From assembly GCA_964580315.1 (NCBI GenBank), contig CAZOKH010000060.1:1-21618 (forward strand): a stretch of DNA of 21,618 bases, read 5' to 3'. The position numbers and the translations under genes are program-made. Source of the DNA: CAZOKH01 sp964580315 (GTDB lineage Bacteria > Chloroflexota > Anaerolineae > Anaerolineales > Anaerolineaceae). Below are positions 7,412 to 15,688 of the stretch, piece by piece; the stretch's first letter is position 1; every line of letters begins with the position of its first letter. The notes under the pieces are model-generated. The model was not told the DNA's origin. It did no database searches and saw only the letters and a program-made list of their open reading frames with translations.

Positions 7412-10141
7412 TTACGCGGCTTGCTTCTCTTTCAAACCCGCCAGCACTTTTTCGGGGTAGGCAGGCAGATGGCGAATGCGCACACCGGTCGCGTTGTAAA
7501 TGGCATTGATAATGGCCACATGCGGCGAAGTCAGCGGCAATTCACCCACACCACCGGCGCCAAAGGGCCCTTCAGGGCGCGGATTTTCAAAGTAATAGAT
7601 GTCCATTTTATCGGGGATATCCTTGGCATACGGAATACCCGCGCCCAGCATGGTGCTGTGTTTTTCAATATCTTCAAAGTCCTCTGACAGCGCCAGGCCG
7701 ATGCCCTGGGCAAGTCCACCGTAAATCTGGCCATCCACTACCAGCTTGTTGTTGATCTTGCCAATATCAGCCATATGGGTCATGCCTTCAACCGTGGTCT
7801 TTCCGGTCTTGGTTTCAACATTAACTTCAGCCATGAAAGCACCATACATATACACCGAGAAGGGTTTACCCTGGCCGTTTTCATCACAGTTCGAGCAGGC
7901 TGCAGCACTCCACTTGCCGTGATAGCGCAATTCTTTTCCTTCTTTTACCATCTCGTCATAAGTGCGATAGCTTCCATCCGGTTTCAGCATGGCTGCCAGC
8001 AATTGTTCACAACCGTTCTTGATGGCATTGCCGGTCATCACCTGGCTGCGGCTGCCGCCCGAAGGTCCGCTGTTGGGGGCCAACGCGGTGTCATTCATGA
8101 CCAGTTTAATCTTATCGGGTGCAATTCCCAGCGGTTCCAACGCCTTGTGAGCCGTGCCCAGTGTGCCCATATCAGCACCCTGACCGTGATCCTGCCAGGT
8201 GTTGTAAACGGTTACACCGTCAGCAGTCAGCTCAACATCTGCTTCAGAGCCGTCCACACCGTCCAGGCCGCAGCCGTAAAGGCCAATGCTAATGCCAACC
8301 CCCTTCTTGTTTTCGGGCGTTGACTCGCGTGCGGCTTTCTCTTTGGCTTCCTTGTAAAGCGGGCGAAGTTTGTCCAACATTTCGGGCAGCGAATACACCT
8401 CGGGCTCCTGGCCGGTAGGTGTCGTTGCGCCGGGACGATAAACGTTAATATAGCGGATTTCCAGCGGATCCATGCCGATCTTCTCAGCCAGCTCATCCAT
8501 CAGGCTTTCTGAAGCCAGGAAAGACTGTGGCGAGCCATAGGCGCGGAAAGCTGAACCCCACACATGGTTGGTGCAAATCGTGCGTCCACGGCCGCGAATG
8601 CTGGGGATGTTATAGCCGGCGCCAATATACTGGACACCGCGCAGGGTCAGCAGGTCACCAAATTCCGAATAGGGGCCGTGGTCAACAATGAAATCATGTT
8701 CCATGGCCAAAAGCTTGCCATTTTTGTCAGCGGCCATTTTGATGTCGATGAAGAACGGCGAACGTTTACCGGTGTACTGCATGTGCTGCTGATAATCATA
8801 TTCCAGGTAAACCGGGCGGTTGGTGGCCATGCAGGCCACGCCCAGCAGCGCTTCCATGGTCGGGCTGAACTTGTACCCAAAGGTTCCGCCAGCCGTGTTT
8901 TGCACCAGGCGTAATTTCTCAGGCGGCAAACCCAGCCCTGGAGCAATCATATACAGGTGCAGGTACAATCCGATGGATTTTGAATGAATGGTCAGGCGCT
9001 CTTCTTCATCAAAATACGCAAAACCAATATCGGTCTCAAGGGTTAGATGCGGTTGACGCTGCAAATAGTAACTGCCGCTGGCCACATAGGGCGCTGATTC
9101 CATGATCGGTTTGGTGTCGGGACCTTTGACCAAATTCTGCTGGAAGTAGATGTTGGGTGTTCCAGGGTGAATTTCAATGGCATCATCCGCCATGGCTGCC
9201 GGGGCGCTCATATAAGCAGGCAGCACTTCCAGTTCAACCTTCACCTTTTCAGCCGCAGCTTTGGCCTGTTCAATGGTGTCCGCGCAGACGATGGCAATCG
9301 CATCACCGTACTGGAATATCTTGGTATCGCACAGGATCGGCCGATCCCAGCCGTCGCCCTTGTTGGTCGGGAATGTAATCAGGCCCGTGATGCGGTTTTT
9401 GCCTTTCACATCTTTGTGTGTCAAAACCTTGAACACACCGGGCATTTTCTCCGCTTCGGAGGTGTCAATGGAAAGGATGTTGGCGTGCGAAACTTTTGCC
9501 TGCACCAGCGCCAGTTGCAGCGTGTTGGCGGGCATCTTCAAACCCAGGTCTTGCCCAAAATCGATGGTGCCGGTAACTTTGGCGACAGCGGTCGGGCGTG
9601 GATGGTTTCCCCCCCAGATTTTTCCATCAGCCGGGAGCTTGTACTCCAGGTCTTCCAGTTTCATTTCACCGCGCAAAACTTTTGCGGCATCCATAATACC
9701 ATCCACAATCGGCTTGTAGCCGGTGCAGCGGCACACATTGTGGTGTTTGGTCAACCAGGCGCGCGCCTCTTCACGGGTTGGGTTGGGATTGCTGTCTAGC
9801 AAAGCCTTTGTGGATACCACCATAGCCGGGCTGCAGAAGCCGCATTGTGCCGCTCCATGCACGGCAAATGCCACCTGAATCGGGTGCATCTTTTCAGGTG
9901 TTCCAATACCCTCAACGGTGACCACGCTGGCGCCATCTTTCACCTTGCTCATTTTGATCAGGCATGAAAGAACCAGTTTGCCATCCAAAATGACCGAGCA
10001 GGCGCCGCAGTGACCATCCTTACAGGATACCTTCGTACCAGTCAACAGCAACTGCTTGCGCAGTACATCTGCCAGGCTGGCGTTGGGATCAACAATCAAA
10101 GTCTTATTAATCCCATTGATAACGAGCTGCTTTTTTACCAT
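7412..10141 (-). CDS. mop: Molybdenum aldehyde oxidoreductase, Mop type (xanthine oxidase family)
   Basis: A 909-residue single-chain enzyme, close to the 907 residues of Desulfovibrio gigas Mop. It uses a molybdopterin cofactor to oxidise an aldehyde to a carboxylate with oxygen from water. Residues 1-75 are a plant-type [2Fe-2S] ferredoxin domain with C40, C45, C48, C60. Residues 80-155 are the second [2Fe-2S] domain with C100, C103, C137, C139. These eight positions are the same as the published D. gigas ligands. The rest is the molybdopterin domain, including GVGELPLTS with the probable catalytic Glu867 (Glu869 in D. gigas). There is no FAD domain, so electrons must leave to another protein, probably the neighbouring flavoprotein. 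There is no signal peptide, so it is cytoplasmic. ATG 10141 has GGAG close upstream. The gene is divergent from a PadR regulator and ends at a strong terminator. The true aldehyde substrate cannot be read from sequence. Confidence 0.93.
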   Translation of the reverse strand: MVKKQLVINGINKTLIVDPNASLADVLRKQLLLTGTKVSCKDGHCGACSVILDGKLVLSCLIKMSKVKDGASVVTVEGIGTPEKMHPIQVAFAVHGAAQCGFCSPAMVVSTKALLDSNPNPTREEARAWLTKHHNVCRCTGYKPIVDGIMDAAKVLRGEMKLEDLEYKLPADGKIWGGNHPRPTAVAKVTGTIDFGQDLGLKMPANTLQLALVQAKVSHANILSIDTSEAEKMPGVFKVLTHKDVKGKNRITGLITFPTNKGDGWDRPILCDTKIFQYGDAIAIVCADTIEQAKAAAEKVKVELEVLPAYMSAPAAMADDAIEIHPGTPNIYFQQNLVKGPDTKPIMESAPYVASGSYYLQRQPHLTLETDIGFAYFDEEERLTIHSKSIGLYLHLYMIAPGLGLPPEKLRLVQNTAGGTFGYKFSPTMEALLGVACMATNRPVYLEYDYQQHMQYTGKRSPFFIDIKMAADKNGKLLAMEHDFIVDHGPYSEFGDLLTLRGVQYIGAGYNIPSIRGRGRTICTNHVWGSAFRAYGSPQSFLASESLMDELAEKIGMDPLEIRYINVYRPGATTPTGQEPEVYSLPEMLDKLRPLYKEAKEKAARESTPENKKGVGISIGLYGCGLDGVDGSEADVELTADGVTVYNTWQDHGQGADMGTLGTAHKALEPLGIAPDKIKLVMNDTALAPNSGPSGGSRSQVMTGNAIKNGCEQLLAAMLKPDGSYRTYDEMVKEGKELRYHGKWSAAACSNCDENGQGKPFSVYMYGAFMAEVNVETKTGKTTVEGMTHMADIGKINNKLVVDGQIYGGLAQGIGLALSEDFEDIEKHSTMLGAGIPYAKDIPDKMDIYYFENPRPEGPFGAGGVGELPLTSPHVAIINAIYNATGVRIRHLPAYPEKVLAGLKEKQAA

Positions 10142-10312
10142 AGTATCTCCAAACTCCCTTTCCTGTTTAGTTTTTATGTGAAACTAGAAAAATTCGGATT
10201 TAGGGGATACATTCGCACGGTAAACAGCGTCTGCAATTCCCCTCTTTAACAGGCAGTTTATCCGGCAACGAATATCCATAACAAAATATTAGCATGCCGA
10301 ACAGCGTGTTTC

Positions 10313-10330
10313 AATTGTATTGTTACAATT
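10313..10330. promoter_or_regulatory. 18-bp operator-like palindrome between mop and padR
   Basis: A perfect inverted repeat, AATTGTA-TTGT-TACAATT, lies in the 264-base divergent gap (10142-10405). Two 7-bp arms around a short spacer in AT-rich DNA fit the size of site bound by dimeric winged-helix PadR regulators. It is 75 bases from the padR start and 172 from mop, so it could serve either promoter. The same gap has an 8-bp direct repeat AACAGCGT (10223-10230 and 10300-10307) and a long-range pair AGGGGA/TCCCCT (10202-10207 and 10238-10243) that could fold in the mop leader. Confidence 0.5.
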
Positions 10331-10354
10331 ATCACATTGAATCATGACAACCAC

Positions 10355-10376
10355 ATGACGTCATTTTTTGTATACT
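10355..10376 (+). promoter_or_regulatory. padR promoter -10 region with a 10-bp palindrome
   Basis: TATACT (10371-10376) is a good -10 box about 30 bases before the padR ATG. No good -35 hexamer sits 16-18 bases upstream. Instead the perfect palindrome ATGACGTCAT (10355-10364) occupies that place, as an autoregulatory operator might. Confidence 0.4.
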
Positions 10377-10405
10377 CATTTATTAAGTAGGAGTGTCTAC
10401 ATATT

Positions 10406-10954
10406 ATGAGCCCCATGATTCGCCGTCCTCCCGGCATTGAACTGGCTTTACTCGGCATTCTAAAAAATGGTCCGCAACACGGTTACCAGATTCACCTTAT
10501 CGTATCTGATCCGAATGGACTGGGGTTAATCTGGCATTTGAAACAAAGCCAGCTTTACGCTTTGTTGTCCAAATTGGAACATGACGGTCATTTAACCAGT
10601 GAGATCCAAAGCCAGGATCCTCATCCCCCCCGCCGTGTGTTCAAACTAACCCCTGTTGGTGAAAATGCCCTGTCCGAATGGTTATCCAGCCCCGTCACGG
10701 TGCCGCGCCTGGTCAGACAAGAGCTCCTGGCAAAGCTATATTTTTTACAGGATACAGATAATGATTTAGCCCGGTTGTTAATGAAAAAACAGGAAAACCT
10801 CTGTCGTCACTGGCTGGGAAATTTTATTGAGATAGCTGCTCGATGCGCCCCCGGAAGTTATCAGTGGCTCATTTATCAATACCGTATCAGCCAAATCGAA
10901 GCAACCATAACCTGGTTGGATTTTTGTCAGTACACTGCTTTATTGAGAAATTAA
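10406..10954 (+). CDS. PadR-family transcriptional regulator
   Basis: A 182-residue protein. The N-terminal 90 residues are a PadR winged helix: 'IELALLGILKNGPQHGYQIH', then 'LYALLSKLEHDGHLTSE' as recognition helix and turn, and the wing 'PPRRVFKLTPVGENALSEWL'. The C-terminal part (about 95-182) is helical and should form the dimer arm seen in the longer PadR subgroup. PadR proteins usually repress nearby detoxification or aromatic-acid genes and release DNA on binding a small molecule. It is divergent from mop with operator-like palindromes between them, so control of the aldehyde oxidoreductase block is the simplest role (inference). The GGAG site is 12 bases from the ATG; a second in-frame ATG three codons on is possible. 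Confidence 0.85.
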   Translation: MSPMIRRPPGIELALLGILKNGPQHGYQIHLIVSDPNGLGLIWHLKQSQLYALLSKLEHDGHLTSEIQSQDPHPPRRVFKLTPVGENALSEWLSSPVTVPRLVRQELLAKLYFLQDTDNDLARLLMKKQENLCRHWLGNFIEIAARCAPGSYQWLIYQYRISQIEATITWLDFCQYTALLRN

Positions 10955-11031
10955 CAACAGGTAGAGAGTTGGATTCACAACAGTTTGCCACATCGTGATT
11001 TGAAATCTCATTTTGGAAACGGATGGAAATG

Positions 11032-12393
11032 TTATTGCATGGGCAATCGCAGGGTGATCTGACACCCCGCATGGGGCAGATTTTTCATCTCAACTGCACC
11101 GCCGTGCGCCCTGATTATCTGCTGCACCAGCATCAGACCCAGGCCGTGTGACGGGATTGCGGAAGGAGAATGAAACGCCCCCTGGTTATCTATAACACCG
11201 CCTGGCAAACCTTTCCCGTTATCAGAAATCATGATCAAAAAATGCCCGGCATCTGCCCTCAACGAAACCAGAATATTGCAGCCATCGGGGTTGTGTTGAA
11301 TGCTGTTATCGATCAAATTGTTTACCGCACGTCCCAACAATTCTCTGTCAGCCTGAACAAATGGTTTTGGATCATCTCCCTCAAAACATAAATGGATTGA
11401 ATAATGGTCATCCAATCCATTATTCAGAAAATCTGCAACCAGGTTGCGGACTAATTCGGCCGGGTTGATTTTTTCCAACCTGAGCGGCTGCATTTCATAT
11501 TCCAATTTTGACGCCAGGTTTAAGTTGTTGATCAATTTTTTAATTCTTTCGCTTTGCCGGCGAATAACGCCTGCCTGTTGTCTTTCCTCTGGCGACAGGT
11601 TGGGATTATCTTCCAATTGACTGGCATACCCCATCATCATTGTCAGCGGCGTGCGAATGTCATGCGAGATCCCCGCGATCCAGGTTGTGCGGGCATTATC
11701 GCGTCTTTGCAACGCAGTTTCCTGGCGCTGAAGCTGTTCAGAGGTTTGGTTAAGCTTATCCGCCAGATCCCCCAGGATTCCGCTGGCCGCAATTTCCACG
11801 GGCCTCTTCTGGGCCAGGTCTTCAATCCCCCTGACCAGCGGCTGAATGGAATGAAACAGCCGCATCCCCAAAATCAAAGCCAACAAAAAAGCTGCAAGCA
11901 CATTCAAAATCAAAATAACCGGCAGCCAGGTAATGGTTTTTTCCATAAGGGCTGAAGGGAATTCCATTCCATGCTTCCAGGCGCTGTCTTTGGCGCCGCC
12001 CACCACAAACAGCCCGTCACTATGCTTCCAAACATAGACCGGGTAATCCTTCAAATACCAGCGTGTAAAACTGGCCACATCAGACACAGTGTAATAATGC
12101 GGCACATCAGCCGGCAGTCTTTCACTCCAAACCACTTCACCGCTTTCATTCAAGAGCATTGCCCACTGGTAACGCTCATCCAGCGCCTCTTTACCAGTAT
12201 CTGTAAAATAATAGGCATCATTCTCTTTCACCAGTGCATTGGCAACATCTGCAACGGAAAACCCGGCGAATGCGTATTCACTGGACTGCACGATCCAGAA
12301 GACCAGCATTGCGAAATTGAGCATCAGCAGAACCAGCGCAATACCTGCCGCAGAAAACACAAAACGGGTTTGAATTTTTAGCATGCTTTTCAT
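11032..12393 (-). CDS. Sensor histidine kinase (CprK/VanS-like)
   Basis: A 453-residue membrane sensor. A first transmembrane helix at about 13-35 and a second at about 154-177 enclose an extracellular domain of about 115 residues. A HAMP-like linker and coiled coil (about 180-235) follow, then the H-box GISHDIRTPL with the phospho-accepting H244. The ATPase domain has an N-box around NNLIDNSIQHNP (358-369), the G1 box SDNGKGLP and the G2 box HGLGLML. It overlaps the response regulator stop by four bases (ATGA), so the pair is one operon. The neighbouring divergent ABC exporter of the lantibiotic-protection type suggests it senses a cell-wall-active peptide or antibiotic; the ligand is inferred. 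It ends 77 bases from the convergent padR, with no clear terminator between. Confidence 0.9.
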   Translation of the reverse strand: MKSMLKIQTRFVFSAAGIALVLLMLNFAMLVFWIVQSSEYAFAGFSVADVANALVKENDAYYFTDTGKEALDERYQWAMLLNESGEVVWSERLPADVPHYYTVSDVASFTRWYLKDYPVYVWKHSDGLFVVGGAKDSAWKHGMEFPSALMEKTITWLPVILILNVLAAFLLALILGMRLFHSIQPLVRGIEDLAQKRPVEIAASGILGDLADKLNQTSEQLQRQETALQRRDNARTTWIAGISHDIRTPLTMMMGYASQLEDNPNLSPEERQQAGVIRRQSERIKKLINNLNLASKLEYEMQPLRLEKINPAELVRNLVADFLNNGLDDHYSIHLCFEGDDPKPFVQADRELLGRAVNNLIDNSIQHNPDGCNILVSLRADAGHFLIMISDNGKGLPGGVIDNQGAFHSPSAIPSHGLGLMLVQQIIRAHGGAVEMKNLPHAGCQITLRLPMQ

Positions 12394-13112
12394 TTTTCAG
12401 TTTCCCCGCTGCAAAGTTTATAACCCAATCCCCTGACAGTGATCAGATAGCGTGGATGCGAAGGTTCGGGCTCAATTTTTTCGCGTAAGCGGCGGATGTG
12501 AACCATCAGGGTGTTTTCATAACCATACAGGTTATCTCCCCAGGCTGCCCGACACAAACTGTCTCCGGTGACAATCCTTCCCATGTTTTCATGCAATTTT
12601 TCCAACAAGACATATTCCTTAGCCGTCAAGGTAAATTGATCGGTTGGAGTTGCCACAATGCCCGTATTCAAGTCAACTTCAGCAGCGCCGAGATGAAAGA
12701 TGGGTTTGCCTTCATTCTTACTGGTTATTGGAAAATAGGTGCGGGTTAACACGGCACGCAGCCGCAAGATTAGTTCTCTCGGCAAAAAGGGCTTGGTGAT
12801 ATAGTCATCGGCGCCCAGTCCCAGACCCAGCAAGCGGCTTTCATCCTCATCGCGCGCTGAAAGAAACAGCACCGGGGCAGATGAAGACGAGCGAAACTCA
12901 CGCATCAAGAGAAAACCATCGCCGTCCGGTAGCATCACATCCAAAATCACAGCGTCGGGCTGCTCGGTTTGAAACACCTGGCGCGCCTGCGCGCAATTGG
13001 CGGCAGTCAGCACCCGCAGGTAACCTTCCCTGAGCAAAATGTCTTTAACCATTTTGCGCAGTTCAGCCTCATCGTCCACAATCAGCAGCCGGCAGTCAAA
13101 AATATCTTTCAT
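12390..13112 (-). CDS. Response regulator, OmpR/VanR family
   Basis: A 240-residue regulator. The receiver domain (about 8-125) has the acidic pair D13/D14, the phospho-acceptor D58 in 'VILDVMLP', the switch serine in 'LFLSAR' and K107 in 'ITKPF'. A winged-helix DNA-binding domain (about 138-235) ends in the usual 'RYLITVRGLGYKL'. It is co-transcribed with the kinase gene and is divergent from the ABC transporter genes across a 147-base gap, the usual arrangement for a two-component system that induces its own resistance exporter. The target site in the gap is uncertain; two GTAAG boxes 22 bases apart (13184 and 13206) are one possibility. Confidence 0.92.
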   Translation of the reverse strand: MKDIFDCRLLIVDDEAELRKMVKDILLREGYLRVLTAANCAQARQVFQTEQPDAVILDVMLPDGDGFLLMREFRSSSSAPVLFLSARDEDESRLLGLGLGADDYITKPFLPRELILRLRAVLTRTYFPITSKNEGKPIFHLGAAEVDLNTGIVATPTDQFTLTAKEYVLLEKLHENMGRIVTGDSLCRAAWGDNLYGYENTLMVHIRRLREKIEPEPSHPRYLITVRGLGYKLCSGETEK

Positions 13113-13128
13113 CAGCTATCCCGAAACC

Positions 13129-13157
13129 ATCATACTGTAAAAATTCAAATTTTTCAC
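13129..13157 (-). promoter_or_regulatory. Promoter of the regulator-kinase operon with internal palindrome
   Basis: On the minus strand GTGAAA (plus 13152-13157) and TATGAT (plus 13129-13134) are 17 bases apart, just upstream of the regulator ATG at 13112. The spacer contains most of a perfect palindrome with arms AAAAATT (13139-13145) and AATTTTT (13148-13154), a possible control site. The -35 box is only a partial match. Confidence 0.4.
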
Positions 13158-13259
13158 GCCCCAATCCCAGAATTAAGGAAAATGTAAGATTGCCTTCAAG
13201 TTCACGTAAGCCTTGGTCACTATACTTGCGAAAACATTTGAAAAAAGGAGATATTTACC

Positions 13260-14174
13260 GTGGCACATATCATCACTACAACAGGTCTTTGCAAACAATA
13301 TGACAGAGTCCTGCGCGTGAAAGACCTGGATCTAAAGGTTCCGGAAGTCGCCGTTTACGGCTTTTTGGGACCCAATGGAGCTGGAAAAACAACAACGCTA
13401 AAAATGATCCTGGGGTTGGTCAAACCAACTTCAGGCTCCGTCACAATTTTGGGATACCCTGTAAATTCCAGGAACCGGTTATCCATACTCAAGAATGTGG
13501 GCTCCCTGGTTGAATCCCCCAGCTATTATGGGCACTTGACAGGCGCAGAGAACCTGAAGGTTTTTCAAACCTTGCGGGGGCTCCCGCAAAAAGAAATTGA
13601 CAGGGTGCTGCACATCGTCAGGCTTGAGAATCAAAAGGGGAAAATCGTCAACCAGTATTCACTGGGTATGAAACAGCGCCTGGGACTGGCTTGCGCGCTG
13701 CTCGGCAGCCCCAAATTGTTGATCCTGGATGAACCCACCAATGGTCTCGACCCGGCCGGCATGCAGGAAATGCGTGAACTGATCCGCTCGCTTCCCAATC
13801 AATACGGCATGACTGTGGTTGTTTCCAGCCATCTATTAAGCGAGATCGATCAAATTGCCAACAATGTGGGAATCATCCATAAAGGTGAACTGGTTTTCCA
13901 GGGCAGCCTCGATATCCTGCACCAGAAAAGTAAACGCAATATTGCCATTCGCACCCTCAACAACCCGATGGCAGCCAAAGTTTTCCAGGGAAACAATATC
14001 CCCTTTGAGTTATCAGATGGCTATTTATTACTGCCTGATACAAAGGATGAATTGCTTGCCCGCTACATCGCTTGCCTGGCTGAAAGTCGCATTGGATTGG
14101 TACGCATTGAGGCGCGCGAGAAAAGCCTTGAAGATATCTTTTTGGAACTGACCGGAGTGGCGGTGAGTTTATGA
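13260..14174 (+). CDS. ABC transporter ATP-binding protein, lantibiotic/bacitracin protection type
   Basis: A 304-residue ATPase. Walker A GPNGAGKT (37-44), signature YSLGMKQR (133-140), Walker B LLILDEP (153-159) and the switch histidine H191 are intact. The roughly 80-residue C-terminal extension after 'IIHKGEL' is typical of the BcrA/SpaF/CprA group. It starts with GTG at 13260, supported by AAAAAAGGAG nine bases upstream. A TATACT at 13221-13226 is a likely -10 without an obvious -35, as expected for an activator-dependent promoter. Its stop overlaps the first permease by four bases. With two permeases and a divergent two-component system, it likely powers removal of a membrane-active antibiotic from the cell envelope. 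Confidence 0.92.
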   Translation: MAHIITTTGLCKQYDRVLRVKDLDLKVPEVAVYGFLGPNGAGKTTTLKMILGLVKPTSGSVTILGYPVNSRNRLSILKNVGSLVESPSYYGHLTGAENLKVFQTLRGLPQKEIDRVLHIVRLENQKGKIVNQYSLGMKQRLGLACALLGSPKLLILDEPTNGLDPAGMQEMRELIRSLPNQYGMTVVVSSHLLSEIDQIANNVGIIHKGELVFQGSLDILHQKSKRNIAIRTLNNPMAAKVFQGNNIPFELSDGYLLLPDTKDELLARYIACLAESRIGLVRIEAREKSLEDIFLELTGVAVSL

Positions 14175-14923
14175 TCAAAACCCTGGCAGTCGAATTTTAT
14201 AAAACCCGCCGACGGAAAATTTTCCTGGTAGTCTTGGCAATGATTGCCGCACAATTGATGTGGGCATTGTGGTCATTCTCGCGCATGGACGCCCGTGACC
14301 TTGAACAGGGGTGGATAAGCAGCCTGTTTCAATTCCCCCTGCTCAACTCCCTCATGATGCCGGTGATTTGTGCGGTTGTGGCTTCACGCATCTGTGATAT
14401 GGAACATAAAGGCCAAACCTTTAAACTTCTCAACACCATCCTTTCTGCCGGTCGTCTCTTTGACGTGAAATTTCTTTGCGGCGCCTTCTATATGCTGCTG
14501 GCTGTACTATTCCAGATTGTGATTATCATAATCACAGGGTACCTCAAAGGTTTTGAAGGAAACGCGCCTTTTGAACTGTTTGGCTATTACCTGCTGTTCA
14601 CCACAGCCATCAATCTGAGCATCCTGCTGCTGCAGCAAATACTGTCGCTGCTATTCACCAATCAAATGGTGCCGCTGACTGTTGGATTGACCGGTTCCTT
14701 TTTCGGTCTCTTTTCCCTGTTTTTTCCGCAGGGTTTCCAAAAATTCGTCATCTGGGGATATTACGGCGTGCTGATGTTTATCGGTATGGATTGGGATCGG
14801 GCTACGCGCATAACCGATTATTACCTCACGCCAATCAACTGGGCAGGGTTTGTGATGCTAATCATCCAATTTCTGGCGTTCTATGTGATCGGACGCGTCA
14901 TCTTTGCACACAGGGAGTGGTAA
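14171..14923 (+). CDS. ABC-2 type permease 1 (lantibiotic protection type)
   Basis: A 250-residue membrane protein with about six hydrophobic helices (roughly 18-36, 56-72, 103-126, 140-165, 170-190 and 222-243). It starts with the family's usual basic amphipathic segment 'IKTLAVEFYKTRRRK'. It belongs to the ABC2_membrane_4-type group of permeases (SpaE/MutE/CprB-like). Its ATG overlaps the ATPase stop (ATGA), and permease 2 starts two bases after its stop, so all three genes are translated together. It forms the channel half-unit of the exporter. The family assignment rests on general topology and context; the exact substrate is unknown. Confidence 0.85.
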   Translation: MIKTLAVEFYKTRRRKIFLVVLAMIAAQLMWALWSFSRMDARDLEQGWISSLFQFPLLNSLMMPVICAVVASRICDMEHKGQTFKLLNTILSAGRLFDVKFLCGAFYMLLAVLFQIVIIIITGYLKGFEGNAPFELFGYYLLFTTAINLSILLLQQILSLLFTNQMVPLTVGLTGSFFGLFSLFFPQGFQKFVIWGYYGVLMFIGMDWDRATRITDYYLTPINWAGFVMLIIQFLAFYVIGRVIFAHREW

Positions 14924-14925
14924 CC

Positions 14926-15660
14926 ATGTTTATCAGAACCATACGAGCCGAACGAATGAAATTGCGCCGCAGCCCGGTGTGGCTGGCTTTCTTTGTCCTG
15001 CCTATTTTGCCTGCGGTGATGGGAACGATCAACTATCAAATGAATATCGGCATCTTGCAGGATGAATGGTACAGCCTGTGGTCGCAGCACACCATTTTTT
15101 CCTGTTACTTCTTCATCCCGGCAGTGATTGGGGTTTACTGCTCCTACCTGTGGCGACTGGAACACACAAATTACAACTGGAATGCTGCCATGTCGGCGCC
15201 GGTGCGGGTTTCTTATATATACCTTGCCAAGTTGTGCATGGTTGCGAGCATGGTCATTCTCACTCAGGCGTGGATCGGCTTGCTGTTTATTGTTTCAGGA
15301 AAGCTGGTTGGATTAAATACCCCGGTGCCTCACGAACTCTCCACCTGGTTAATTTACGGCGCACTTGGCAGCATTGTCATCGCTGCTTTGCAGCTCTTTC
15401 TTTCTCTTATCATCCGCAGTTTTGCAGTGCCGGTTGGCATGGCTCTGGTCGGTGGAATTGCCGGATTGGCTGCGCTGGCCAAGGGCTACGGCATCTGGTT
15501 TCCCTATTCATTGATCAGCCTGGGCATGCAGGGTAACGGTCCATCCGATGAGATGCAGTACAGCTCAGGACAATTAGTGACCAGTTGCCTGTTATTCACC
15601 GGATTCTTCATCCTGCTGGCCATCATCTGGCTTAGCAAGAGAGATGTCAAGACCTTGTAG
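14926..15660 (+). CDS. ABC-2 type permease 2 (lantibiotic protection type)
   Basis: A 244-residue membrane protein starting at ATG 14926, with GGGAGTGG immediately upstream. The frame is open further left, but that extension overlaps permease 1 and has no ribosome site. Like its partner, it opens with a basic segment, 'FIRTIRAERMKLRRSPVW', followed by about six hydrophobic helices, one of them rich in glycine ('GMALVGGIAGLAAL'). It resembles the SpaG/MutG/CprC-type second permease. It probably forms a heterodimeric membrane unit with permease 1. It is the last gene of the operon; a strong hairpin with a T-run follows at 15749. Confidence 0.85.
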   Translation: MFIRTIRAERMKLRRSPVWLAFFVLPILPAVMGTINYQMNIGILQDEWYSLWSQHTIFSCYFFIPAVIGVYCSYLWRLEHTNYNWNAAMSAPVRVSYIYLAKLCMVASMVILTQAWIGLLFIVSGKLVGLNTPVPHELSTWLIYGALGSIVIAALQLFLSLIIRSFAVPVGMALVGGIAGLAALAKGYGIWFPYSLISLGMQGNGPSDEMQYSSGQLVTSCLLFTGFFILLAIIWLSKRDVKTL

Positions 15661-15688
15661 GATGGGATTCCTCACAAGACAAAGACTG

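Noticed and set aside
9167..9799. Plus-strand open frame of 210 codons
   Set aside because: Shadow of mop; no domain or ribosome site, and the minus strand has all the Mop cluster ligands in this part.
10955..11031. Bidirectional terminator between padR and the histidine kinase
   Set aside because: Only a 5-bp pair GATTT/AAATC was found, without G-C content or a proper T-run.
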